39,033 bases of DNA from Legionella sp. (GTDB lineage Bacteria > Pseudomonadota > Gammaproteobacteria > Legionellales > Legionellaceae): contig JAGXGR010000020.1 of the NCBI GenBank assembly GCA_024636645.1, positions 1-39,033 on the forward strand. The letters run 5' to 3'. The translations under genes were made by a program, and so were the position numbers. The first letter of the stretch is position 1, and the number at the start of each line of letters is the position of its first letter. Under the pieces are notes generated by a model. That model was given only the letters and a program-made list of their open reading frames with translations, made no database searches and was not told the DNA's origin. Positions 11,273 to 19,790 of the stretch are shown piece after piece.

Positions 11273-11387
11273 GCTAGAATTATTTTTGTAAATGAACGGG
11301 TATATTATCGTAACCGGTTTACAAAGTGAACTGTATTGTTGATGAGGCCACCAGGCATCTGGGAGTTTCTGCATGGTAAAGGAGAAT

Positions 11388-11819
11388 ATGATGTATAAAA
11401 AAGTACTTTTTGCAACGGATTTTGATGAAGTCGGGGTAAAAGCCGCAAAAAAAGCAAAGAAAATAGCTGATGAAAACAATGCCGAATTATGGTTGGTTCA
11501 TGTGGTAGAGCCTATTCCTGCCTATGCTTACCCGGGATTTGCCGGTTTTGCTGAGGTTGAAGTCTCTATTCGCGAGCAAGCTGAAAAGGAACTTAATGCG
11601 TTGGCTGATAAACTGGGCGTTGATAATAGACACCGTCTTTTGGAATTCGGTTCAACGAAAAACGAAGTCCTTAGAGTGGCAGAAGAGCAAAACGTAGATT
11701 TAATCGTTACAGGCAGTCACGGCAAACACGGCCTGGCCTTATTACTGGGCTCTACCGCAAACGCCATTCTGCACGGCGCTGAATGTGATGTATTGATAGT
11801 TAGAGCAGAGAAAGATTAA
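11388..11819 (+). CDS. Universal stress protein (UspA family)
   Basis: KKVLFATDFDEVG, LIVTGSHGKHGLALLLGSTANAIL; SD AAGGAG upstream. Confidence 0.93.
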   Translation: MMYKKVLFATDFDEVGVKAAKKAKKIADENNAELWLVHVVEPIPAYAYPGFAGFAEVEVSIREQAEKELNALADKLGVDNRHRLLEFGSTKNEVLRVAEEQNVDLIVTGSHGKHGLALLLGSTANAILHGAECDVLIVRAEKD

Positions 11820-11936
11820 ATTTTTTAATGGAAACCCAGAGGCTTGGGCTGGACCCATTATATATTTTAAATGAGGTATTCACGCCAAATTAGCATCATT
11901 TGCAGCTGGGAATGAATTGATAACTTTATAACGTTA

Positions 11937-11972
11937 CTCCATACATGACGACTATTTATGTCATGTATGGAG
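11937..11972. repeat. Perfect 13-bp inverted repeat (hairpin)
   Basis: ctccatacatgac (11937-11949), 10-nt loop, gtcatgtatggag (11960-11972); no T-run. Confidence 0.85.
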
Positions 11973-12004
11973 ATTATGCATTAAATAAATTACGCGCGAA
12001 GTAT

Positions 12005-12200
12005 CCGAGCCGCGCCCGTCAGGAAGCGGAACAGTTGAAGTAGTGGTACAGTTAAAATTCTCCATTAACTGTTTAGTTTTTGTTATAAAATACGACATAG
12101 TAATCCTTGCTTAAGAAAATGAGACCAATCGAAAAAATATGACGGGCTTCTTAATTTTCCGCTACTTCAACTGTTCCGCTTCCTGACGGTCGCGGCTCGG
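12005..12200. repeat. Intergenic element bounded by 39-bp terminal inverted repeats (MITE/REP-like)
   Basis: 12005-12043 ccgagccgcgcccgtcaggaagcggaacagttgaagtag equals the reverse complement of 12162-12200 with one mismatch. Confidence 0.88.
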
Positions 12201-12321
12201 TTAGATCGCAGCCCGGTTGTGGTTAGGTCGCGACTCGAAAACCTCAACTGTTCCGTGGATAATTTATAACCACATTGGCGGAACTTATGTATAAAGGGAT
12301 GCCCTAACGGTCGCGGCTCGG
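12188..12321. repeat. Iterated 13-mer GGTCGCGGCTCGG and variants
   Basis: Exact at 12188-12200 and 12309-12321; variants at 12204-12216 and 12226-12238; inverted near-copy at 12005-12017. Confidence 0.75.
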
Positions 12322-12437
12322 ATATTTTACTCGTAATTTAGCTATTTAATGCAATCGCCTTGATAATGCTAAAAGAATTGACGACAGATCCATATAACTT
12401 CGGTATAATATTTAATTTTTTATGATATTGATAATCA

Positions 12438-13391
12438 ATGAAATTGTTGCGTAAGGTCAAGAATTTACCGGAATTAAATAGCGGATCAGTAGCCACAATT
12501 GGCAATTTTGATGGCGTTCATTTAGGTCATCAAGCCTTACTTAATACACTGACAGAGAAAGCCAATCGTTTAAATCTTCCCTCCGTTGTGGTTTTATTTG
12601 AGCCTCAACCCAGCGAGTATTTTTTGTCTGATGAAGCGCCTGCCAGACTAAGCAGTCTTCGTGAAAAGCTTCTGTTGCTCAAAAAACATGGCGTGGACAT
12701 TGTATTGTGTTTAAAATTCGACAAACAGCTCGCTCAGATGAAGCCAGAACCGTTTGCCCGTCAATGCCTGTTCAAAGCATTGAATTGCCGCCATTTACTG
12801 GTCGGTGAGGATTTTAGATTTGGTTATAAGCGCCAGGGAGATCTCTCCTTGCTTCAGATAGTAGGCCGCGATTATGGCTGTGAGGTGCACAGTTTCCCTG
12901 ATTTTGTCATTCATGATATGCGAGTCAGTTCAACCAAAGTCAGATTGGCCCTGGCAAATGACCGATTAGAAACGGCCGCCGGGTTATTGGGCAGGACCTA
13001 CAGCATGTGTGGCAAAGTGATGCCTGGCGCGGGACGCGGCCGGGAGTGGGGCGTGCCTACGGCAAACCTGAAGCTTAATCGACATTCCTTGCCTTTAAAG
13101 GGCGTATTTTGTGTTAAAATAAAAAGAAAACAACAATGGCTTAATGGCATTGCTAATCTGGGTAGCAGACCGACCGTTGATGGCAAAAAAAATCTACTTG
13201 AAATTCATCTGCTGGATTTTGATGAATCGCTGTATGGCGAGCTGTTGCAAGTCTTTTTCTTGCACAAACTTCGTGATGAGGTTAAATTTAACAGCATAGA
13301 TGAATTGATCCAACAGATTTATACGGATGTTGAAACCTGCCGACAGTATTTCCTTGGGGAAAAACATTTGAACAATGACTTTGTAGAGTAA
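12438..13391 (+). CDS. ribF: Bifunctional riboflavin kinase/FAD synthetase
   Basis: VATIGNFDGVHLGHQALL; GRGREWGVPTANL; upstream of ileS. Confidence 0.96.
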   Translation: MKLLRKVKNLPELNSGSVATIGNFDGVHLGHQALLNTLTEKANRLNLPSVVVLFEPQPSEYFLSDEAPARLSSLREKLLLLKKHGVDIVLCLKFDKQLAQMKPEPFARQCLFKALNCRHLLVGEDFRFGYKRQGDLSLLQIVGRDYGCEVHSFPDFVIHDMRVSSTKVRLALANDRLETAAGLLGRTYSMCGKVMPGAGRGREWGVPTANLKLNRHSLPLKGVFCVKIKRKQQWLNGIANLGSRPTVDGKKNLLEIHLLDFDESLYGELLQVFFLHKLRDEVKFNSIDELIQQIYTDVETCRQYFLGEKHLNNDFVE

Positions 13392-13397
13392 AAACCG

Positions 13398-16196
13398 ATG
13401 ACTGAATATAAAGACAGCTTGAACCTTCCAAAAACCAGCTTTCCTATGAAAGCAAGCCTTGCGCATCGAGAACCGCAAATGCTTGCGCAATGGCAGGAAA
13501 AAAATATCTATCAGCAGATTCGCCAGGCCCGCGCCGGTGCGGAATTATTTATTTTGCATGATGGCCCTCCCTATGCCAATGGGCATTTGCATTGCGGCCA
13601 TGCGCTAAATAAAATCCTCAAAGATATTATTGTTAAATCCAAGTCATTCAGCGGCTATGATGCGCCATTCGTTCCAGGTTGGGATTGTCATGGTTTACCG
13701 ATAGAATTAAACGTTGAAAAGAAAATAGGTAAAGCCGGGCAAAAAGTGTCTGCCCGTGAGTTCAGAGCAAAATGCCGTGAGTATGCTGCAAGTCAGATTG
13801 ATATTCAAAGAGAAGAATTTCAGCGTCTTGGTGTGTTTGGTGATTGGTATAATCCCTATGTCACCATGGATTTTCATTATGAGGCCAATATTGTCAGGGC
13901 ATTGGGAATGATGATTGCCAACGGCCATGTCGTTCAAGGTTTTAAGCCCGTTCATTGGTGCGTAGACTGCGGATCGGCTTTGGCTGAGGCGGAAGTAGAT
14001 TACGAAGACAAAGTCTCCCCGTCCATTGATGTGGCCTTTTTCGCCAAAAATCCTGAAGAGGTATTAAACCGATTATCCCTGAATAGCAGTTTAAAGCCGG
14101 TCATTATCCCTATCTGGACCACGACGCCCTGGACACTGCCAGCGAATGAAGCGGTTTGTCTTCATCCTGAAATCAATTATACGCTTATCGACACCGCTTC
14201 ACATTATTATCTGCTTGCGACCGATTTGCTGGAGTCTGTCATGGGGCGCTATGGCATCCTTGATTATAAAATCGCGGCAGAAGCCAAGGGGTCAGTTTTT
14301 GAAAGCCTGCAGCTTGCTCATCCCTTTGCTGACAGATCAGTGCCTGTGGTTCTCGGAAGCCATGTGACAACCGAATCCGGTACAGGCTGCGTACATACTG
14401 CACCCGCGCACGGCCCTGATGACTATTTGGTGGGCAAGGCTTATAAGCTGCCTTTGATAAACCCAGTATTGTCAAACGGCTGTTATGCTGAAAATGTTCC
14501 GGTCCTGGCAGGATTACCCGTACTCAAAGCGAATGAGCAAATCATCAGTTTATTAAATGAACATGCGACACTTTTGCATTATGAAACCTTGAAGCACAGT
14601 TACCCTCACTGCTGGCGTCATAAAACACCTATGATTTTCCTGGCTACACCGCAATGGTTTATATCGATGGATAAAACCAATCTTCGCGCTGAGTTGCTGG
14701 AAAATATTGAAAAAGTAACCTGGGTTCCGGATTGGGGCAAGGCAAGAATTGCTGCCATGGTAGAAAACAGACCCGACTGGTGTATATCAAGACAACGCGC
14801 CTGGGGCACGCCCATGCCATTGTTTGTTCATAAGACAAATCGTAGCTTGCATCCTGATACGCTGACACTGATTGAAACGGTAGCAAAACGAATTGAAACA
14901 TCCGGAATAGATGCCTGGTTTGAACTGGATGCCTCTGAACTGCTGGGTCAGGATGCAGAGCATTATGAGAAAGTGACCGATACCATGGATGTATGGCTTG
15001 ATTCCGGAATTTCTCATTTTAGCGTTCTCAAACAATTTCCCCAATTAAGTTTTCCAGCCGATGTTTACTTTGAAGGGTCTGATCAACATCGTGGCTGGTT
15101 TAATTCATCATTGACAACATCCGTTGCCATGTATGGTAAAGCGCCTTATAAAACCGTATTAACGCACGGTTATACGGTTGACGCTGAAGGTAAAAAACTT
15201 TCCAAATCCAAGGGCAACTATGTTTCGCTTGATAAATTAATCAATCAGCACGGTGCCGATATTCTTCGGCTTTGGGTGGCCTCTACAGACTACCGTCATG
15301 AAGTCAGTATTTCTGATGAAATTATCAAGCGTAACGCGGATGCCTATCGGCGAATACGAAATACAGCCCGATTTTTGCTGGCTAATTTATTTGACTTTAA
15401 TCCAGCGGTTCATTGTCTGGAAGCGGCGGACTTGGTTGAATTGGATAGCTGGGCGATTAAGCGCTGCCAGCAATTGCAGGAGGACATTCTCCTGGCCTAT
15501 GAAAACTATCATTTTCATGTGATTTATCAGAAAATTCATAATTTTTGCGCGGTCGACATGGGAAGCTTTTATCTGGATATCATTAAGGACAGGCAGTATA
15601 CCACCGCAGAAGCATCAAAGGCGCGGCGTTCATGCCAAACAGCGATGTATCACATTATTCAGGCTTTAACTCGCTGGCTTGCGCCGATACTGTCTTTTAC
15701 AGCCGAAGAAATCTGGAAAGTTATTCCCGGGGAGCAGAGTGATTCAATATTTATTGAACAATGGTATAACAACTGGCCCCAACTGCCAAAGCTTGATACG
15801 CAATACTGGCAGCAGTTGCAATCTATAAGGGATGAAGTCAATAAAGCCCTTGAGACAAAAAGGCAGCAGGGGGTCATTGGTTCGGCCTTGGCCGCTGAGT
15901 TGAGCATTTATGCGAAGGAGGACGTGATCGCATTATTGAGCCGCTTGGGTGACGAGTTACGTTTCCTGTTTATGACATCAAGCGTTAAACTATTGTCTCT
16001 GGATGAAAAGCCTGATGATGTTGAATATATTGCCGATCAACACATCGCAGTTGAGGTGCATGCCAGTACCTATGAAAAATGTGCAAGATGTTGGCACAGA
16101 CAGGCGGATATCGGTGAAAACCCCGAACATCCCGAATTGTGTTCTCGCTGTGCGGGCAATCTTACCGGCAAGGAAGAAAAGAGGCAGTTTGTATGA
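13398..16196 (+). CDS. ileS: Isoleucyl-tRNA synthetase
   Basis: [28 protein letters not shown]-terminal zinc-finger cysteines. Confidence 0.98.
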   Translation: MTEYKDSLNLPKTSFPMKASLAHREPQMLAQWQEKNIYQQIRQARAGAELFILHDGPPYANGHLHCGHALNKILKDIIVKSKSFSGYDAPFVPGWDCHGLPIELNVEKKIGKAGQKVSAREFRAKCREYAASQIDIQREEFQRLGVFGDWYNPYVTMDFHYEANIVRALGMMIANGHVVQGFKPVHWCVDCGSALAEAEVDYEDKVSPSIDVAFFAKNPEEVLNRLSLNSSLKPVIIPIWTTTPWTLPANEAVCLHPEINYTLIDTASHYYLLATDLLESVMGRYGILDYKIAAEAKGSVFESLQLAHPFADRSVPVVLGSHVTTESGTGCVHTAPAHGPDDYLVGKAYKLPLINPVLSNGCYAENVPVLAGLPVLKANEQIISLLNEHATLLHYETLKHSYPHCWRHKTPMIFLATPQWFISMDKTNLRAELLENIEKVTWVPDWGKARIAAMVENRPDWCISRQRAWGTPMPLFVHKTNRSLHPDTLTLIETVAKRIETSGIDAWFELDASELLGQDAEHYEKVTDTMDVWLDSGISHFSVLKQFPQLSFPADVYFEGSDQHRGWFNSSLTTSVAMYGKAPYKTVLTHGYTVDAEGKKLSKSKGNYVSLDKLINQHGADILRLWVASTDYRHEVSISDEIIKRNADAYRRIRNTARFLLANLFDFNPAVHCLEAADLVELDSWAIKRCQQLQEDILLAYENYHFHVIYQKIHNFCAVDMGSFYLDIIKDRQYTTAEASKARRSCQTAMYHIIQALTRWLAPILSFTAEEIWKVIPGEQSDSIFIEQWYNNWPQLPKLDTQYWQQLQSIRDEVNKALETKRQQGVIGSALAAELSIYAKEDVIALLSRLGDELRFLFMTSSVKLLSLDEKPDDVEYIADQHIAVEVHASTYEKCARCWHRQADIGENPEHPELCSRCAGNLTGKEEKRQFV

Positions 16197-16672
16197 AGAA
16201 ATGGCCTTGGTTTTTATTGGCGTTATTGGTGATTGTGGTTGATCAGGGCAGCAAGTATTTGGCATCAGCGGCATTGATTCCCTATGAACCTGTAGCTGTG
16301 ATGCCGATGTTTAATCTGACCCTGGCCTTCAACTCAGGTGCGGCCTTTAGTTTTCTGAGCGGAGCCGGTGATTGGCATCGGTGGTTTTTTACTGCTTTCA
16401 GTACGATAATCAGTGGCGTATTGGTGGTGTGGATACTCAGAAGTCCCAAATCGGCTTATTTACAGTTATTGTCTCTCAGCTTGATATTAGGTGGGGCTAT
16501 AGGAAACCTGTTGGATCGCGCCTTTAGCGGTTACGTGATAGATTTTATTGACCTTTACTATAAACATTATCATTGGCCTATTTTCAATCTGGCCGATAGC
16601 GCCATTTGTCTTGGCGCTATATTCTTAACCATAGATTTATGTAAGAGCAGCCGAGCTGAGGTAAGCGTTTAA
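16193..16672 (+). CDS. lspA: Lipoprotein signal peptidase
   Basis: [47 protein letters not shown] at 16193. Confidence 0.96.
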   Translation: MKKWPWFLLALLVIVVDQGSKYLASAALIPYEPVAVMPMFNLTLAFNSGAAFSFLSGAGDWHRWFFTAFSTIISGVLVVWILRSPKSAYLQLLSLSLILGGAIGNLLDRAFSGYVIDFIDLYYKHYHWPIFNLADSAICLGAIFLTIDLCKSSRAEVSV

Positions 16673-17197
16673 CTGCTTTGTATCCGGATTATTGATACTA
16701 ACGGCTTTTACTGCTGGTAAATTAAAATAATGCTCAGCTTCCTCCCACTCGATATCTGCTGGATACAGTCGCAGATGAGGCAGGCATTTATTCAGTAAAA
16801 TGCAGAAAGGTAGATTCGCAGGATAGGGTCTAATCTGATAGATGCCCAGCGCCATCACTTGCATGGCTTCTGATAACGTAGATACGCCGGGAAGGTAATT
16901 CATTGAATAAATACTGGACGTCTGAGCAATGGCTGGTAAAAACCCAGGGCTGCTGGCAAATTTTACCCCGGCTAAATAGCTGTTTTCCAATTGTTGAGTT
17001 GTGATAATATTGCCGGCACCTATTTGCAAGTCGGGCGCTGATTTAATAGCCTGCGCCAAAATATCTGTGTCTGTGCTGTTTATTTCCACCATCGAAAATC
17101 CGGCATGGGCGATTTGTTTGAGTCTGTCCAGCAAGCTATCATCCACATCTAGTGTAATAATAACGGACTGATTACCTAGAAATCTATCTATCGTCAT
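16637..17197 (-). CDS. KDPG-aldolase (Eda)-fold protein, probably not a canonical aldolase
   Basis: VGAGTVL/ISPG-like motifs IGAGNIITTQQL...GVKFASSPGF and YLPGVSTLSEAM; active-site Lys position is Arg (see findings). ATG at 17197. Confidence 0.75.
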   Translation of the reverse strand: MTIDRFLGNQSVIITLDVDDSLLDRLKQIAHAGFSMVEINSTDTDILAQAIKSAPDLQIGAGNIITTQQLENSYLAGVKFASSPGFLPAIAQTSSIYSMNYLPGVSTLSEAMQVMALGIYQIRPYPANLPFCILLNKCLPHLRLYPADIEWEEAEHYFNLPAVKAVSINNPDTKQLNAYLSSAALT

Positions 17198-17345
17198 GAT
17201 TTGCTTTCCTCTAGCTTTATTCAATCTATGAATATTAGAAGAGTTAATTGGAACAAGCAAGGCAATAGACAATAAATAGTTCAGGATGTGTTAAATATAG
17301 ATGGCATCCAGTTGATCAAAAAAAGAGAACAAATAAATATCAAGA

Positions 17346-17432
17346 GTAGCCTTGATAAGCGAAGCGCATCAAGGTTTGGCGCGACACCAATGGTCAGTTT
17401 GCCCTCGATGCGCTGGCGCTTATCAAGGCTAC
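17346..17432. repeat. Palindromic REP-like element, copy 1
   Basis: gtagccttgataagcgaagcgcatcaagg ... ctcgatgcgctggcgcttatcaaggctac form complementary arms. Confidence 0.85.
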
Positions 17433-17529
17433 GGCCCGTACAGATTAAAAATATCTAAAGGTTGAAATTAAAATATCTTTTTGGGGTAGGGTTTTTACTC
17501 TGGGAAACTGACACCCTTCTTTACTCCCA

Positions 17530-17570
17530 AAGACTTAAACTGTAAATTTTGATTTTACAGTTTAAGTCTT
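17530..17570. repeat. Perfect 17-bp inverted repeat with 7-nt loop
   Basis: aagacttaaactgtaaa (17530-17546) / tttacagtttaagtctt (17554-17570), just 3' of the minus-strand stop at 17577. Confidence 0.85.
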
Positions 17571-17576
17571 CTAGGT

Positions 17577-19262
17577 TTAGCGTGGTTTCGGGGTTGGGGT
17601 CATTGAAAAAGGCGTTGGGCTATTGGATGGTTGTGTCTGCAATTCAGCCAGGAAGTCGGTTCGACTTTTTATATTTGTCATGCTCGGTTTTGTTGCATCA
17701 ATCCCAAAGCGCTCAAGGTTTTTCAAAAGATTGACCATGGTCGTATGGGGGATTGGAGCTGATGCTGGGATTTTAAGCAATTCTGCAGAGACGTATTTCT
17801 GAGCCGGCTCTGAAGTCTGGCATAGCTCGTTTAGTTTGTAACGGGTCATCTTGGGCTCATTCTCCCGGAGAAAACCGATGATTTTGCGAAATGATTGCCC
17901 CTCTGAGATCTCACTGGACTTTGGTATATTAGCCGGAACGTTGCTAAAGGCAGGAACAGGGGCTTGCATTAAATGCTCTGGCTTTTCAAGCGCTTGTTGA
18001 GCAATCGATCGTGCTGCTTGAACCTGTGTCAGTTGACTTTTCAACAATTGCTTATGTTCTTTTATCTGACCTTGTCTTTCTTGCAATATCGCCGTCTGGT
18101 GATGATGATGCTCTTTTTCGACCTGTACATTTTCCAAAACCATTTTTTTAACCGAGACCAGTTCAGTTTTTGATTGTGCATATTGTTTTGCGGCAAGCGC
18201 TTTTTGCTCAGGACCCATTTGCTGCAAGTCCTCTGCGGCACCTATCAGATAATATTGGCCTTCATGTTTAACGATTTTTCTGTCGGGTTTTAAAACAAAG
18301 GCAGCTTTGGAATAGGAGTCGACAGGCTGACCTTCTTCATCAAACAATTTTTTCTGCCCTTGAGCTATCGCCAGCATATCACTGAGAAATGTAGCTTTGA
18401 AATGGAGACAGTTCAACTGATGTACGGACTTTCTCGCATCTTCGTCATGGCCTTTGCTTAGCAATTCGGTAATGGAATCGGTTTGTTTTTCAATATCGCC
18501 TTGCAAGGCAGTATAATGTTCCTGGAGTTTTATCATGGCTGTTTGTTTTAATTCATGCTGCTCAGGGGATAGATTGGATTGTGCCGTGAGATCAAGATGT
18601 TTCTCCAAATCCACAAACTCACTGTCCAATTGCTTAAGTATTTCATCATAGAGTTGATGTTTAACTTCCAGATCCTTTGAGAGTTCTTCTTGTTTTGCCA
18701 GCGCCGCTTCCAGCATCGCTTTTTCTGATTTATAGGTCTTTTTTTCTTCGTTAAGATAATCTATTTCGGCATCATAGGCTTTAAGAATATCTATTGTTGC
18801 CTGTGTGTAAGACGAAGAAGACTCAGGTTGATTTGCATGTGTATTGTTGTTGAGGGTTTTATTAAGCTGTTGTGCTATCTGCTCATTCAGGAATCTGGCT
18901 TTGGCTTCCCGGTGGGTTATCACACTGAATATAAAAAAGGCCATCAGTCGGCGTTTAAACAGCATCTCTTCAAGTACTTGAACGCGACGGCCTTCTTTAA
19001 AAGATGCAATTATCGCTAACTGTCTTGCAATAGCAGCTTTTATTGATGCGCCTGCGGGTGTCTTAAGAAAATAAATCACATCCTGTGCTGTTTTTAAGCC
19101 AAAATGGCCGAGGCTGGCAGAAGACATCATCGAATGTTTACCACGCAAATCAGTTTGTGCTTGCTTTTTGATCCAATCAGCCAGTTGCTCTGCGCGTAAT
19201 TCTATCGATTGCTTGTCTGGGGTTTCAAGCCAGAGCGTTTTATTTTCTATTTTATTGGACAT
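17577..19262 (-). CDS. Large coiled-coil hypothetical protein
   Basis: 561-aa ORF rich in E/Q/K heptads (EKKTYKSEKAMLEAALAKQEELSKDLEVKHQLYDEILKQL), Pro-rich tail PSNSPTPFSMTPTPKPR; no family recognised. Confidence 0.82.
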   Translation of the reverse strand: MSNKIENKTLWLETPDKQSIELRAEQLADWIKKQAQTDLRGKHSMMSSASLGHFGLKTAQDVIYFLKTPAGASIKAAIARQLAIIASFKEGRRVQVLEEMLFKRRLMAFFIFSVITHREAKARFLNEQIAQQLNKTLNNNTHANQPESSSSYTQATIDILKAYDAEIDYLNEEKKTYKSEKAMLEAALAKQEELSKDLEVKHQLYDEILKQLDSEFVDLEKHLDLTAQSNLSPEQHELKQTAMIKLQEHYTALQGDIEKQTDSITELLSKGHDEDARKSVHQLNCLHFKATFLSDMLAIAQGQKKLFDEEGQPVDSYSKAAFVLKPDRKIVKHEGQYYLIGAAEDLQQMGPEQKALAAKQYAQSKTELVSVKKMVLENVQVEKEHHHHQTAILQERQGQIKEHKQLLKSQLTQVQAARSIAQQALEKPEHLMQAPVPAFSNVPANIPKSSEISEGQSFRKIIGFLRENEPKMTRYKLNELCQTSEPAQKYVSAELLKIPASAPIPHTTMVNLLKNLERFGIDATKPSMTNIKSRTDFLAELQTQPSNSPTPFSMTPTPKPR

Positions 19263-19343
19263 AATAACCCAGGACGTTATGGTGTTAATTAAAGTATAAA
19301 GGATTTGTCCTGATTATTCCAGGCTCATTTTGTTTCAATTTTA

Positions 19344-19778
19344 TCACCAACAGTCTGTTGCGGTGCCGGTGGGTGTACCGCTTGGTCCAGCAGTAATTCC
19401 TTTAACACCCTGGCTGTTTAAGGTCAAAGTCTGGCATCGGGTATCGGCAGTTGCCTGGGCGTTTTGAGGTATAGCCTGTAAGGTATAGGAATTTGCGGTA
19501 GCTGAACTGATAACCAGCGTGTACCAGCCTTCGGGTGATTGATTGCTTGAAGCAACATCTGTCGCATTGCCCGTGCCTATGGTTGCTGTCGCATATGTAT
19601 TTTCTTCAGAATAATAGCGCTCCATGCGGCTTGCCAGATCAAGAAGTGCTGCTTGACCATCACTTCGTCTGGCTCTGGTAATATAATCTCTGTAACTTGG
19701 ATAGGCTATGCTTATCAAAATACCGATAATGACCAAAACCATGAGCAGTTCGATGAGTGTGAATCCCTTATTCTTCAT
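19344..19778 (-). CDS. pilE: Type IV pilin, PilE-like
   Basis: MKNKG^FTLIELLMVLVIIGILISIAYPSYRDYITRARRSDGQAAL; C-terminal Cys pair. Confidence 0.92.
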   Translation of the reverse strand: MKNKGFTLIELLMVLVIIGILISIAYPSYRDYITRARRSDGQAALLDLASRMERYYSEENTYATATIGTGNATDVASSNQSPEGWYTLVISSATANSYTLQAIPQNAQATADTRCQTLTLNSQGVKGITAGPSGTPTGTATDCW

Positions 19779-19790
19779 TCTGAATATCCT

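Noticed and set aside
11311-11323. gtaaccggtttac dyad between pnuC and uspA as a possible NAD-regulator operator
   Set aside because: Only the central aaccggtt is a perfect palindrome; too short and without a known consensus match.
12378-12409. TTGACG ... TATAAT promoter upstream of ribF
   Set aside because: The spacer is 20 nt, longer than the usual 16-18, so not reported as a feature.
11820-12437. CRISPR array in the repeat-rich gap
   Set aside because: Repeats are few, irregularly spaced and in mixed orientation; no spacer-repeat periodicity or cas genes.
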